A DNA stretch of 64,000 bases from Candidatus Aquiluna sp. XM-24bin5. Its GTDB lineage: Bacteria; Actinomycetota; Actinomycetia; Actinomycetales; Microbacteriaceae. Of this stretch, positions 16,740 through 25,253 are shown one piece after another (the stretch's first letter is position 1; each line of letters starts with the position of its first letter). The stretch spans positions 1,080,546-1,144,545 of the forward strand of contig QCWE01000001.1 of assembly GCA_003149555.1 (NCBI GenBank), written 5' to 3'. Made by a program: the position numbers and the translations under genes. The notes under the pieces were generated by a model. It saw only the letters and a list, made by a program, of their open reading frames with translations, did not search any database and had not been told where the DNA came from.

Positions 16740-16853
16740 CTAGCGATAGTTTGCTAGGAAACTTGGGAATGCTGCTCCGATGATGAGCATCACGGGAACG
16801 GTGAGGGTTAGTGCAAGGATCTGAATTAGATCCCAGTCAATCTTTTTTCTCAT
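16740..16853 (-). CDS. 37-residue membrane mini-protein downstream of rhodopsin
   Basis: Short ORF starting MRKKIDWDLIQILALTLTV and ending FPSFLANYR. It has a basic N-terminus, one hydrophobic helix (about residues 9-33) and a polar tail. The SD AAAGGAG lies 5 nt before the ATG. It follows the rhodopsin terminator on the same strand, so it would be made by read-through or from its own promoter. No known family is recognised. The strong SD and clean transmembrane pattern argue it is real, but its size leaves doubt. Confidence 0.55.
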   Translation of the reverse strand: MRKKIDWDLIQILALTLTVPVMLIIGAAFPSFLANYR

Positions 16854-16868
16854 CTTTTCTCCTTTGGT

Positions 16869-16902
16869 AAAGAAAAGGGGCGCAGGTTGCCCCGCGCCCC
16901 TT
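16869..16902 (-). terminator. Rho-independent terminator behind rhodopsin
   Basis: On the minus strand AAGGGGCGC and GCGCCCCTT form a perfect 9-bp stem with a 10-nt loop, followed by TTCTTT. It lies 12 nt after the rhodopsin stop and before the 37-residue ORF, so it may limit expression of that ORF. Confidence 0.8.
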
Positions 16903-16913
16903 CCTTTGGATTA

Positions 16914-17672
16914 CTAGTCCTTGAACTCGGACTTTGCGAACTCCTTGTCCTCCTCAGCGCTCTTGATGCGAGCGATGGTGAAGATCATCAGACCGAATAG
17001 ACACTTCGCCAAGATGTCAGCGATGGTGTATCCGGTTTCACGTAGTACGAAGCCAGTCTCGTCGAAACCGGTTGCGTTCATGTTTGCAATGAAGGCGATT
17101 GGGTAAACACCCCAGGTCGCGAGAAGAAGAAGACGTAGCTCCTTGATCTTGCGCTGTACAGCCTCGCTCTGGCTCGCCAGGCTCTTACCGAGCTCAACGA
17201 ACAGTACGTAGAGGATGTATAGGAATGGGATGGTTGAAAGCAGACCCCAAACCGATGGAGCTAGGCCCATGGTCATTCCGGAGTCGCCTGGGTAACCCAG
17301 TGCAATCATCAGGGCTGCTGCTGGTACCAGGCGAACGAGCAGTGAGCTCTGTGCCTGGCGAGCTAGCGCGAGAACTGCGACGGTCTCGACCAGAAGCAGT
17401 GGAACAGTTAGGAACCAGTCAACGTAACGGTAACCGACGTTGTAAGTGGCTCCGGCGACAGCGTCTGGTCCAAACGCGTGGACGAAGCTGTCGAACATTC
17501 TGAAGTAGTGGTAAGCAGCGATCGCCGTAACCGTTGCCGAGACCATGACAGCCATGCGGTAACGGGGGAGAACACGCTCACGTGCTACGAGAAGAAAGGT
17601 GGTAGTAAACAGCATGCTCGCAATTCCAAGCGAGAGCATGTTGAAGACTACGTTATAACCTTCTGCACTCAT
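16914..17672 (-). CDS. Actinorhodopsin, light-driven proton pump
   Basis: 252 aa seven-helix microbial rhodopsin. Helix C reads RYVDWFLTVPLLLVE: the acceptor Asp85, Thr89 and donor Glu96 form the DTE pattern of proton-pumping proteorhodopsins. Leu93 at the tuning position indicates green-light absorption. His55 in AYHYFRMF is the expected partner of Asp85, and the retinal Schiff-base lysine is Lys223 in IADILAKCLFG. It pumps protons outward, supplementing respiration. A weak SD (AAAGGAAA) precedes the ATG. No retinal-forming oxygenase gene is in the window; carotenoid genes lie at 1-2.2 kb. Confidence 0.95.
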   Translation of the reverse strand: MSAEGYNVVFNMLSLGIASMLFTTTFLLVARERVLPRYRMAVMVSATVTAIAAYHYFRMFDSFVHAFGPDAVAGATYNVGYRYVDWFLTVPLLLVETVAVLALARQAQSSLLVRLVPAAALMIALGYPGDSGMTMGLAPSVWGLLSTIPFLYILYVLFVELGKSLASQSEAVQRKIKELRLLLLATWGVYPIAFIANMNATGFDETGFVLRETGYTIADILAKCLFGLMIFTIARIKSAEEDKEFAKSEFKD

Positions 17673-17815
17673 TTATTTATTTTCCTTTCGGCCTTAGGTG
17701 TAGGCCGATTCAGGAGCGAATCGAGGTCTTCGAACTGCTCCGTCGTTGACCTACACATATGTCAAACTACACCCAACCTGAGAAAATCCTGATAAATGTA
17801 ACGTTTTGGTAACGG
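17673..17815 (-). promoter_or_regulatory. Rhodopsin upstream region with inverted repeats
   Basis: The gap contains TTGAC/GTCAA arms (17746-17750 and 17761-17765) around a 10-nt spacer. The minus strand has two GTGTAG copies here and an inverted third copy nearer the gene. A leader hairpin CGATTC/GAATCG lies closer to the start. TTGACA reads as a -35 on the minus strand, but no good -10 follows at 16-18 nt. The repeats may bind a regulator; light control is not shown. Confidence 0.35.
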
Positions 17816-18268
17816 CTAGTAACCAAGAATTAAGATGGCCCCTTCAAGTTCGGCCTCTGAGCCCGTGAAGAAGAACTCGATGTATTGCGGTCCCTTGGCG
17901 TTGAGAACCAGTTGCCCGCGCATCGACTCGATTCTCTCCCCGGTCTCGCCCCTGAGGTCAAACCAGAATTCGCGCACACCCAACGCCATTCCGTGGTTGA
18001 TAACTCTCAGTTTGGCGTTTACCCCGACCGAGCTTTCTGCAAGGAGCAGCTGATCGGTTATCTCCAAACCGCCGGCAATATCCAGGACCCCGCAGCTTGT
18101 TACCTCGCAGTATTGAATATTTCCAAGCTCGAGCTGTTCGATAGTTGCTCTCTTCTGGTCAACATCGAGCTGGGTGCTTAGAGGAATGAGGGCAAGCAGG
18201 GACACCAGCACACCCAGCAACATTGTGAGTTGCTGACCCCTGGGGGTTATCAGCCATGGTCTTTTCAA
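17816..18268 (-). CDS. Membrane-anchored hypothetical protein
   Basis: 150 aa, not recognised. One membrane helix at about residues 15-32 follows a short basic N-terminus. The remainder is a predicted extracytoplasmic beta-rich domain with a pair of cysteines (CEVTSC, residues 54-59) that could form a disulfide. It lies upstream of rhodopsin on the same strand, separated by 143 nt, so a functional tie is uncertain. Confidence 0.6.
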   Translation of the reverse strand: MKRPWLITPRGQQLTMLLGVLVSLLALIPLSTQLDVDQKRATIEQLELGNIQYCEVTSCGVLDIAGGLEITDQLLLAESSVGVNAKLRVINHGMALGVREFWFDLRGETGERIESMRGQLVLNAKGPQYIEFFFTGSEAELEGAILILGY

Positions 18269-18341
18269 TTGCTACCTCTTCGAACAAACAATAGTGATTA
18301 GCCACCAGGGTCAGGCATTTAGACTCGGCTAGCCTTGTGGG

Positions 18342-19253
18342 GTGCAAAGACCTGGAATCAAGATTCACCCTGAAGTTGAGAGCGCATTATCTGGTGGCGC
18401 GGCAGTGGTTGCTTTGGAGTCGACCATTATTTCTCACGGCCTGCCGAGGCCTCAGAACCTGATGGCCGCTAGGTCATTTGAGGAGCTGCTCAGGGCACAG
18501 GATGTTGTCCCCGCAACCATTGCGGTTATTCGTGGCACACCGACTATCGGTCTCACCGATGAGGAACTCGAGCTGATTGCCAATGAAGATATTCCCAAAG
18601 CCTCGGTGCGGGATCTTCCAATGCTTCAAGCTCACGGACTGAGCGGGGCAACGACTGTTGCCGCCACCGCACACCTAGCAGCGAAGGCCGGCGTCAAGGT
18701 TTTTGCCACCGGTGGCCTCGGGGGAGTTCACAGGGGCGCAAATGAAACCTTTGATGAGTCAGCGGACCTAACCACCCTGGCATCTTCCCCCGTCGTGATA
18801 GTTAGTGCGGGAGTGAAGAGCGTGCTAGACATTGGCGCAACTCTCGAGCGCCTAGAAACTCTGAGCATTCCGGTTGTCGGCTACAAAACCGATGTCTTCC
18901 CCGCATTTTGGCTTCCAGCCTCTGAGTTCGGCCTTGACTGGAAGGTTGACTCTCCAGCCGCTGCGGCCAATGTTTTCCGCGCTATGCAGGATCAGCAAAC
19001 CAGCTCTGCCTTGGTTGTTGCGAATCCAGTGCCGGCCGAAGAGGCGTGGGAGAAGAGCGAGCATGACGCGGTTTTGGAAAAGGCCTTTACCGCCGCAGAT
19101 GAGATGGGTGTTAGAGGCAAAGAAGTAACACCATTTCTCTTGCAATACATAGTTCAAGAGTCAGAGGGTAGGTCGCTGGAAGTGAATCTGAGCCTGGCTC
19201 GGAATAACGTGAATGTGGCCGGGGAGATCGCCCGGGCTCTGTCGAGCCAATGA
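18342..19253 (+). CDS. psuG: Pseudouridine-5'-phosphate glycosidase
   Basis: 303 aa, standard PsuG length. Family segments include ALESTIISHGLPRPQN (residues 24-39), ATIAVIRGTPTIGLT, the conserved lysine in DIPKASVRDLP, GATTVAATAHLAAKAGVKVFATGGLGGVHRG, and the C-terminal TPFLLQYI. It reversibly splits pseudouridine 5'-phosphate to uracil and ribose 5-phosphate. The start is GTG at 18342. TAGCCT at 18330-18335 is a -10 seven bases upstream of it, so the message is probably leaderless. It overlaps the kinase gene by 4 bases (ATGA). Confidence 0.92.
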   Translation: MQRPGIKIHPEVESALSGGAAVVALESTIISHGLPRPQNLMAARSFEELLRAQDVVPATIAVIRGTPTIGLTDEELELIANEDIPKASVRDLPMLQAHGLSGATTVAATAHLAAKAGVKVFATGGLGGVHRGANETFDESADLTTLASSPVVIVSAGVKSVLDIGATLERLETLSIPVVGYKTDVFPAFWLPASEFGLDWKVDSPAAAANVFRAMQDQQTSSALVVANPVPAEEAWEKSEHDAVLEKAFTAADEMGVRGKEVTPFLLQYIVQESEGRSLEVNLSLARNNVNVAGEIARALSSQ

Positions 19254-20080
19254 AGAGAGTCGTTGTCCTAGGCGATGTCATTGAAGATGTCATCGTCATC
19301 TCAAAGGGCTCGAGGCAACCAAACACAGACAATGCTGCGCAGATCAACTCCAAGCCGGGAGGGTCGGGAGCTAACTTTGCAGTTTGGTTAGCATCCCTGG
19401 GCGTCGAGGTTGAGTTGATCTCCCGAGTTGCAGCGAGCGATAGGGCGCGGCTCACTAACTACTTCGAGACCAAGTTTGTAATCGCCAAGCTGGAACCCGA
19501 TCACGAGCTCGACACTGGCAAGATTGTGGTTCTCGTGGAGGGCAATAGCCGCACCTTCTTCACCGACCGCGGGGCAAACCAGAGGCTAACTGCTAACTCG
19601 GCTGATCTTTCAAAGACGGACGTGCTCTACCTTTCTGGTTACGCCGTGATGTCGATGGGCATTGAGCGAACCCAAGAGCTAATAGAAAAGGCGAGCTCAG
19701 TCGGCACGCTGGTGGCAGTCGATCCTGGCAGCAGCAGCTTCATCTCAGAGTTTGGAGCCGGCCGCTTCCTCGAGGCAATCACGGGCGCAGATTTTGTTTT
19801 TCCAAATTCCGATGAGTATGAGCTTCTATCTAGTACGGCGAACCTCCAAGAGTTGTTTCCCGAGGTAATCGTCACCGGTGGAGAGACTGGTGCAGAGGTG
19901 TTGGGTATTGCTAGCGCCCCAGCAGTCGCTGTTGAGGTTGTCGACTCTACCGGGGCTGGGGATGCCTTCGCTGCTAAGTATCTTGCTCAACGCCTTGCCG
20001 GGCTAGATGCCAAAGAGGCGCTCGTTGATGCCAATGCCTTTGCCGCGCTAGCCGTCACCAAGGCTGGTGGCCAGCCCTAG
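19250..20080 (+). CDS. psuK: PfkB-family kinase, probable pseudouridine kinase
   Basis: 276 aa ribokinase-fold enzyme. It has the N-terminal glycine motif KPGGSGANFAVWLASLGV (around residues 35-52), and the PfkB signature with catalytic Asp in DSTGAGDAFAAKYLA. Being coupled to psuG, it probably phosphorylates pseudouridine to feed the glycosidase. By family alone it could be another sugar or nucleoside kinase. Confidence 0.85.
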   Translation: MKRVVVLGDVIEDVIVISKGSRQPNTDNAAQINSKPGGSGANFAVWLASLGVEVELISRVAASDRARLTNYFETKFVIAKLEPDHELDTGKIVVLVEGNSRTFFTDRGANQRLTANSADLSKTDVLYLSGYAVMSMGIERTQELIEKASSVGTLVAVDPGSSSFISEFGAGRFLEAITGADFVFPNSDEYELLSSTANLQELFPEVIVTGGETGAEVLGIASAPAVAVEVVDSTGAGDAFAAKYLAQRLAGLDAKEALVDANAFAALAVTKAGGQP

Positions 20081-20083
20081 TTT

Positions 20084-20935
20084 CTAGTGGCCTTTGGGGT
20101 GCCAGACGGTCTTGACCTCCATAAGGTCAAGTATGTGCTGGAGGTTACCCTTTGATTCAGATCTTGGGTAGGTCCCCGGCCTGATAACCCTCTTCACGGT
20201 GGTTGCGGCAGATATCTCAAGCTCGGTTGGGTTTGAAGTTCCCTCAAGGTCAACCGCGTTCACGTCCATGTGGCCGACTAGCCAGCTGGATAGCTCACTC
20301 TCTTTGCCGCTGAGGATATTCACAACACCGCCCGGCAGATCGCTAGTCGCCAAGACCTCGCCAAAACTTAGTGCTGGCAGAGACAGCTTTTCGCTGGTTA
20401 CCACAACCACGGTGTTGCCCGAGAGAATCGCGGGAGCAATCGTGTTCACAAAGCCAACGAGACCGCTGTCCTGAGGAGCAAAGGCGCCCACAACCCCCGT
20501 GGGCTGATTGGTGGAGATGTTGAAGTATGGGCCCGCAACAGGGTTCATGCTGCCTGCTACCGAGTCAATCTTGTCGGTCCATCCCGCATGCCAAACCCAA
20601 GAGTCGATGGCGGCGTTGACCTCAGCCTCAGCCTGCCTCTGGGTCTTGCCCGTTAGAAGGGCGAGCTCAGCGACAAACTGCTCTTTTCTCCCCTCCAGCA
20701 TCTCGGCAATGCGGTAGAGAACCTGGCCGCGGTTATAGGCGCTGGCCGATGCCCAACCGGCCTGGGCAGCTCTTGCCGCCTGAACCGCATCGCGAACGTC
20801 CTTGCGAGATGCGAGGGCAACGTTTGCCACATGCCTCGACTTGGAATCTTTTACTTCGTAGCTGCGACCCGATTCGCTTCTTGGGAACTTGCCCGCGATG
20901 AAAAGCTTGTAGGTCTTCTTCACATCTAAACGCAA
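20084..20935 (-). CDS. Truncated aldehyde dehydrogenase-like protein lacking the catalytic domain
   Basis: 283 aa aligning with the NAD-binding half of ALDHs, including VVGAFAPQDSGLVGFVNTIAPAIL in place of the usual PWNFP segment. It stops just after the equivalent of GHKDVNKVAFTGS, so the catalytic Glu and Cys are absent. The last about 35 residues are unrelated to ALDH. It sits one base behind the full-length ALDH gene and follows deoC. Conserved reading frame and codon use argue against a fresh pseudogene; a regulatory or scaffold partner is my inference. Confidence 0.75.
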   Translation of the reverse strand: MRLDVKKTYKLFIAGKFPRSESGRSYEVKDSKSRHVANVALASRKDVRDAVQAARAAQAGWASASAYNRGQVLYRIAEMLEGRKEQFVAELALLTGKTQRQAEAEVNAAIDSWVWHAGWTDKIDSVAGSMNPVAGPYFNISTNQPTGVVGAFAPQDSGLVGFVNTIAPAILSGNTVVVVTSEKLSLPALSFGEVLATSDLPGGVVNILSGKESELSSWLVGHMDVNAVDLEGTSNPTELEISAATTVKRVIRPGTYPRSESKGNLQHILDLMEVKTVWHPKGH

Positions 20936-20936
20936 T

Positions 20937-22364
20937 TTACTTACCTGCTTTCAGGTAGGAAAGGAGGCCCTGGCGGCCACCCTCTCGGCCGTAGCCGGAT
21001 TCTTTGAAGCCACCGAATGGGCTGGTTGGGTCAAACTGGTTGAAGGTATTGCTCCAGATAACACCCGCATTGAGCTGGTCCGCGAGCTTCAGCATCTTGG
21101 AGCCCTTCTCGGTCCAGATTCCTGCGGAGAGACCGTACTCAGTGTTATTTGCCTTCGTTACAGCTTCGGCTGGGGTTCGGAAGGTGATGACGCTGAGTAC
21201 CGGGCCAAAGATTTCCTCCCGAGCAACGGTGTTGGCGGGGCTCACGTTGTCGACAATGGCCGGTGCAAACCAGAAGCCGTTTCTGGGGATCTTGCACTCT
21301 GGCTGCCAGAGCTCGCCACCCTCACTGACTCCCATTTTGACAAGTTTCTTGATCTTGGCAAGTTGGTCGGCCGAGTTGATAGCGCCCACATCTGTGTTCT
21401 TGTCCATGGGGTCACCCAGCCTCAGAGTGCTCATCCTGCGCTTTAGCTTTTTGATGAACTCATCATGAATTGACTCTTGGACCAGCAGTCTCGAACCCGC
21501 GCAGCAGACGTGACCCTGGTTGAAGAAAATGCCGTTTACTACTCCTTCGACTGCCTGGTCGATGGGCGCATCGTCGAAGACGATGTTTGCAGCTTTGCCC
21601 CCAAGCTCAAGTGTCACCTTCTTATCGCTACCGGCAACCTGCTTGGCGATTAGCTTGCCAACCTCAGTCGATCCCGTGAAGGCAACTTTGTTTACGTCCT
21701 TGTGACCCACCAGCGCAGCTCCTGTGTCACCGAAGCCGGTCACTATGTTTACAACGCCGTCTGGGAGCTCGGCCTGCTGGCAGATCTCCGCGAACAGCAG
21801 TGCCGTAAGAGGCGTGGTTTCCGAAGGCTTCAGCACAACAGTGTTTCCAGCTGCTAGAGCCGGGGCGATCTTCCAGGCCAGCATCATCAGCGGGAAATTC
21901 CACGGCACTACCTGCGCCGCTATGCCAAGGGCCTTGGGGTTGGGGCCGAGGCCCGCATAGTCCAGCTTGTCGGCCCAGCCGGCGTAGTAGAAGAACCAGG
22001 AAACAGCCGTAGGAACATCAAAGTCCCTGGTCTCTTTGATGGGCTTTCCGTTGTTTAGCGTCTCTGCAACTGCCAACTCGCGTCCGCGCTCCTGCATGAT
22101 TCTTGCGATGCGGTAGAGGTACTTGCCACGCTCTGCACCCGAGAGCTTGCTCCAAACCTTTTCGTAAGCTGCGCGAGCTGCCTTGACGGCAAGGTCCACG
22201 TCCCTTGCGGTTCCGTGGGAGATCTGAGCGAGCACCTCTTCAGTTGCGGGGTTGATGGTTGGGTAAAGCTTCGCGGGCTTGGTGAACTTGCCGCCGATGA
22301 AGTGGCCGTAGCTCTTTTCAAAACTTGCGAGTTTCGCTTCCGGGGCGGGTGCGTAGTCGAACAT
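20937..22364 (-). CDS. NAD(P)-dependent aldehyde dehydrogenase
   Basis: 475 aa, full-length ALDH. Motifs: VVPWNFPLMMLAWKIAPAL (152-170), VAFTGSTEVGK (227-237), the general-base Glu253 in TLELGGK, and the nucleophile Cys287 in NQGHVCCAGSR, followed by EEIFGPVLSV. In this operon it most likely oxidises acetaldehyde released by deoxyribose-phosphate aldolase. The start lies 8 nt after the deoC stop. Confidence 0.9.
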   Translation of the reverse strand: MFDYAPAPEAKLASFEKSYGHFIGGKFTKPAKLYPTINPATEEVLAQISHGTARDVDLAVKAARAAYEKVWSKLSGAERGKYLYRIARIMQERGRELAVAETLNNGKPIKETRDFDVPTAVSWFFYYAGWADKLDYAGLGPNPKALGIAAQVVPWNFPLMMLAWKIAPALAAGNTVVLKPSETTPLTALLFAEICQQAELPDGVVNIVTGFGDTGAALVGHKDVNKVAFTGSTEVGKLIAKQVAGSDKKVTLELGGKAANIVFDDAPIDQAVEGVVNGIFFNQGHVCCAGSRLLVQESIHDEFIKKLKRRMSTLRLGDPMDKNTDVGAINSADQLAKIKKLVKMGVSEGGELWQPECKIPRNGFWFAPAIVDNVSPANTVAREEIFGPVLSVITFRTPAEAVTKANNTEYGLSAGIWTEKGSKMLKLADQLNAGVIWSNTFNQFDPTSPFGGFKESGYGREGGRQGLLSYLKAGK

Positions 22365-22372
22365 GATCTCTC

Positions 22373-23329
22373 CTAGTCCACGCTTACGTAGTCAGGACCC
22401 AAGTAGGTCTTGGTCAAAAGTTTCTTGCGCTGCATCAGCACGTCGTTGAGCAGGCTCGATGCGCCAAAGCGGAAAAGGTTCGGGTCGAGCCAGCGCTCAC
22501 CAGCGATCTCCTTGACCACTACCAGGTATCTGAGGGCATCTTTGGCAGTTCTGATGCCGCCGGCAGGCTTCACACCAATCAGCTCACCGGTGTCTTCATG
22601 CCAGTCACGAACTGCCTCGAGCATCAACAGAGTTGTTGGCAAGGTTGCGTTCACGGATACCTTGCCTGTTGAGGTCTTGATGAAATCCGCACCGGCGAGC
22701 ATCGCTAGATAACTTGCCCTCCGGATGTTGTCATAGGTCTGCAGTTCCCCGGTTTCAAGAATCACTTTGAGGTGCGCAGGGGCGCCTTTGGGCCGCTTGC
22801 AGGCTTCCTTTATGGCCTGAATCTGCTTGTAAACCTCTAGGTAGTTGCCGCTTAGGAATGCACCACGGTCGATGACCATATCAATCTCGTCAGCGCCATT
22901 TGCAACGGCGTCTTTGGTGTCCTGGAGCTTGACCTTCATGCCTGCCCTTCCAGAGGGGAAGGCGGTTGCAACTGCGGCAACATAGATCTTGCTCCTGCCT
23001 AAGGCCGCCTTCGCAAACGTCACCATGTCGCCATAGACGCAGATTGCTGCTGGAGTTGGGCACTCTGGGTCATCCAGGTCTGGTGTCATTGCTTTTTGGC
23101 AAAGGCTACGAACCCGCTCGGGGGTGTCCATGCCCTCCAGGGTCGTAAGGTCCATCATCTTGATCGCCATATCCAGACCCCAGGCTTTTGAGCTGGTCTT
23201 TATGGACCTGGTGGCGAGGGAGGCTGCTCGAGCCTCGAGGCCTACCTTGTCGACACCGGGCAGCGAGTGGAGCCAACGGCTCAGGCTCTGGTTCGTAATC
23301 CTCGAACCAACGACTTCTTCGGCTTGCAC
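22373..23329 (-). CDS. deoC: Deoxyribose-phosphate aldolase
   Basis: 318 aa, the long DERA form. The Schiff-base lysine is Lys218 in ADFIKTSTGK. The proton-relay Asp is in DEIDMVID (147-154) and Lys is in GVKPAGGIRT. It cleaves 2-deoxyribose 5-phosphate to acetaldehyde and glyceraldehyde 3-phosphate. It starts with GTG. With the two ALDH genes behind it and psuG/psuK convergent, this region handles nucleoside sugar salvage. Confidence 0.93.
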   Translation of the reverse strand: MQAEEVVGSRITNQSLSRWLHSLPGVDKVGLEARAASLATRSIKTSSKAWGLDMAIKMMDLTTLEGMDTPERVRSLCQKAMTPDLDDPECPTPAAICVYGDMVTFAKAALGRSKIYVAAVATAFPSGRAGMKVKLQDTKDAVANGADEIDMVIDRGAFLSGNYLEVYKQIQAIKEACKRPKGAPAHLKVILETGELQTYDNIRRASYLAMLAGADFIKTSTGKVSVNATLPTTLLMLEAVRDWHEDTGELIGVKPAGGIRTAKDALRYLVVVKEIAGERWLDPNLFRFGASSLLNDVLMQRKKLLTKTYLGPDYVSVD

Positions 23330-23359
23330 TAATACTCCTAGGACTGAAAAAGCCTACTC

Positions 23360-24214
23360 CTAGGCAAGAAACCTCAGGCCAGTTAGCTCCTCACTTATTT
23401 CCCAGAGACGTTTCATTAGCTCTAGGTCTTGTGAGCGCTTCGATCCTTTTATGAGCGCAGGCCTGCCCCAAGCCTCCCACCTTGGGCCCACAAACTCACC
23501 CCCCTTAAGAGTTGCGTCAGTCGCAGCTTTGATCTGGCTCCGAGCTCCGGTTTGAGCATCTTGGGCGAGAAAGTCAAAGCGGTTTGGGTAGTTGATTTGC
23601 AAACCTGTTAGCGCCCAGCCTGGGTGCGCAGCAATGGACTTCACCCGAGAGCCAGTCTGTTTTGCTCTGAGGTCGAGCTCTCTTGCAAAGAGCAGGCATG
23701 CGAGCTTGGTGTCGGCATAGCGCTGCCAACGGTCATAGGAGTCTTTTTTGGAGCCGCGGATCTCTTCGAGAGAGTCGGCTTTGAGCCTTCCTCTGCGATG
23801 AACCACGGAGCTCAACGAGATCACGCGAGGCTCGTTCGCCTCCTCCAGTTTTTCCCACAGCAACGAGGTAAGCAGGAAATGGCCGATGTGGTTGGTTGCC
23901 ATTTGAGACTCGATGCCCTCAATAGAGAGCGAGAAGTCAGGACCCATGAGACCCGCATTGTTCATCAGAACATCTACCGGTTCTGTGATCTCTCGAGCGA
24001 AACCCCTTACCTCGTCAAGGTTTGAGACGTCGAGAACTCGCTCTTCAATGCGAGCATCGGGGAATTTGAGCCTGAGCTGTTCCGCGGCTTCGAGCAGCCG
24101 CTTCTCTCCTCTGGCAACCAGGGTGATGTTGTGGCCGGCTTGGGCGAAGTGGTTGGCACTTGCCAGCCCCAGACCAGAGCTACCACCGGTGATGATGATG
24201 TTTTTGGGTGTCAA
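23360..24214 (-). CDS. Short-chain dehydrogenase/reductase (retinol dehydrogenase-like)
   Basis: 284 aa classical/extended SDR. Cofactor motif TGGSSGLGLA (residues 9-18), structural NNAG, catalytic Ser in ISLSSVVHRRG and YxxxK in RYADTKLA. The C-terminal half resembles WWOX/RDH-type SDRs. It starts with TTG inside the stop of the upstream cyclase-like gene (4-base overlap), so the two proteins are made together. The substrate is unknown; a retinal/retinol role is possible only by family resemblance. Confidence 0.82.
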   Translation of the reverse strand: MTPKNIIITGGSSGLGLASANHFAQAGHNITLVARGEKRLLEAAEQLRLKFPDARIEERVLDVSNLDEVRGFAREITEPVDVLMNNAGLMGPDFSLSIEGIESQMATNHIGHFLLTSLLWEKLEEANEPRVISLSSVVHRRGRLKADSLEEIRGSKKDSYDRWQRYADTKLACLLFARELDLRAKQTGSRVKSIAAHPGWALTGLQINYPNRFDFLAQDAQTGARSQIKAATDATLKGGEFVGPRWEAWGRPALIKGSKRSQDLELMKRLWEISEELTGLRFLA

Positions 24215-25197
24215 ATCCGAAGCAGCCTCTCGGTGTCCCCAAACACTTCCATCGCCCCCGATGTAGCTTTTGCTTCTAGAACTGTATTGCCATTGATGCT
24301 GTGACGGACCTCAAAGACTGCATCCATAGTCTCTTCGACCCTTTGGTGCATAGCCTCTCGGAGCGGAGCATGAAGTAGCCCACCACGCTTTCGCTCGGCC
24401 CTAATCTCAAGCAAGCCATCTGGGCCGGCCACTCTCCACGTGACATGGCTATCGTCCAGGGTTAGCTCCAGCTCCTTTGAGCGGTTATAGGTAGTCCAGC
24501 TGTGGAGCTTGCCAGAGTGGTGAAGGCCCATGATGAAACCCCGAAAAGGCTTAGAGAGCCACGGGATAATCGCCGCCGAGGCCACCAGCGATGCGTCACG
24601 GTCGCTGTCTAGGTGGTTGGAGTGCAGCCAGATGTAGCCGCTGGGAAAGTTCTTTCCCCAGTCTTTTTCGATGTAACCCTTGGCGCCTGAGAAGCTCTGC
24701 TTTTTTCCCTCTACTTCTAATTGCCCCTCGATGCTGTGGCCGAAGGAAACGATTCCGTGGAAGCACTCCATGAACGGCACGAGCCCATACCAACCCATGA
24801 TCCCTGGACTAGCCAGGGTTACCGGCCAGGGCTTCAGCTCGCTAGTTATCTCAAGCGTTCCTTTTAGCTGAGGCAGGTCAAGAGTCGCACCTTTGGAGCT
24901 GAAGTGATTTGGTCCGATGTGAACATCGAAGCTATCGGCGCTCGCCCTAAATTCTTCGACTGGGAAGACGTGATACCAGCTTCTCCCTGTTGCCCCGTCC
25001 AGCACCTGAACAAATGCCTCGTCGCGGCTTTCGCCACCGAGACCTCTAAAGATTCCCGGGATCACAGCCCAGCGCTGAGACTGGTCTTGTGAGACGAACT
25101 TGAAGTACCAGCCTTCAAAGAAGTTCTTGGTTTTTCCCTCGCCGTGAAAACCCTCGGGGTGTTTCACACCTGTGATGTAGCTACTCAGAGAGCGCAT
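24211..25197 (-). CDS. Tocopherol cyclase-like protein
   Basis: 328 aa resembling the VTE1/tocopherol cyclase family. It has FFEGWYFKFVSQ near residue 28, the central MECFHGIVSFGHSI, and the strongly conserved GYIEKDWGKNFPSGYIWLHS block. Bacterial members are widespread and are not shown to make tocopherol, so lipid or quinone binding or cyclisation is only a family-based guess. It shares a 4-base overlap with the SDR gene, suggesting a common hydrophobic substrate. No signal peptide is seen. Confidence 0.75.
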   Translation of the reverse strand: MRSLSSYITGVKHPEGFHGEGKTKNFFEGWYFKFVSQDQSQRWAVIPGIFRGLGGESRDEAFVQVLDGATGRSWYHVFPVEEFRASADSFDVHIGPNHFSSKGATLDLPQLKGTLEITSELKPWPVTLASPGIMGWYGLVPFMECFHGIVSFGHSIEGQLEVEGKKQSFSGAKGYIEKDWGKNFPSGYIWLHSNHLDSDRDASLVASAAIIPWLSKPFRGFIMGLHHSGKLHSWTTYNRSKELELTLDDSHVTWRVAGPDGLLEIRAERKRGGLLHAPLREAMHQRVEETMDAVFEVRHSINGNTVLEAKATSGAMEVFGDTERLLRI

Positions 25198-25253
25198 GGC
25201 TGACAGGCTAATACGGCAAGTAAACTAAAGCCAGTTTCGATCCGAGGTGATAA

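Noticed and set aside
20084..20935. Short ALDH considered a frameshifted pseudogene
   Set aside because: No remaining ALDH catalytic coding is found downstream in any frame before the convergent kinase gene, and the frame is intact with a distinct tail.
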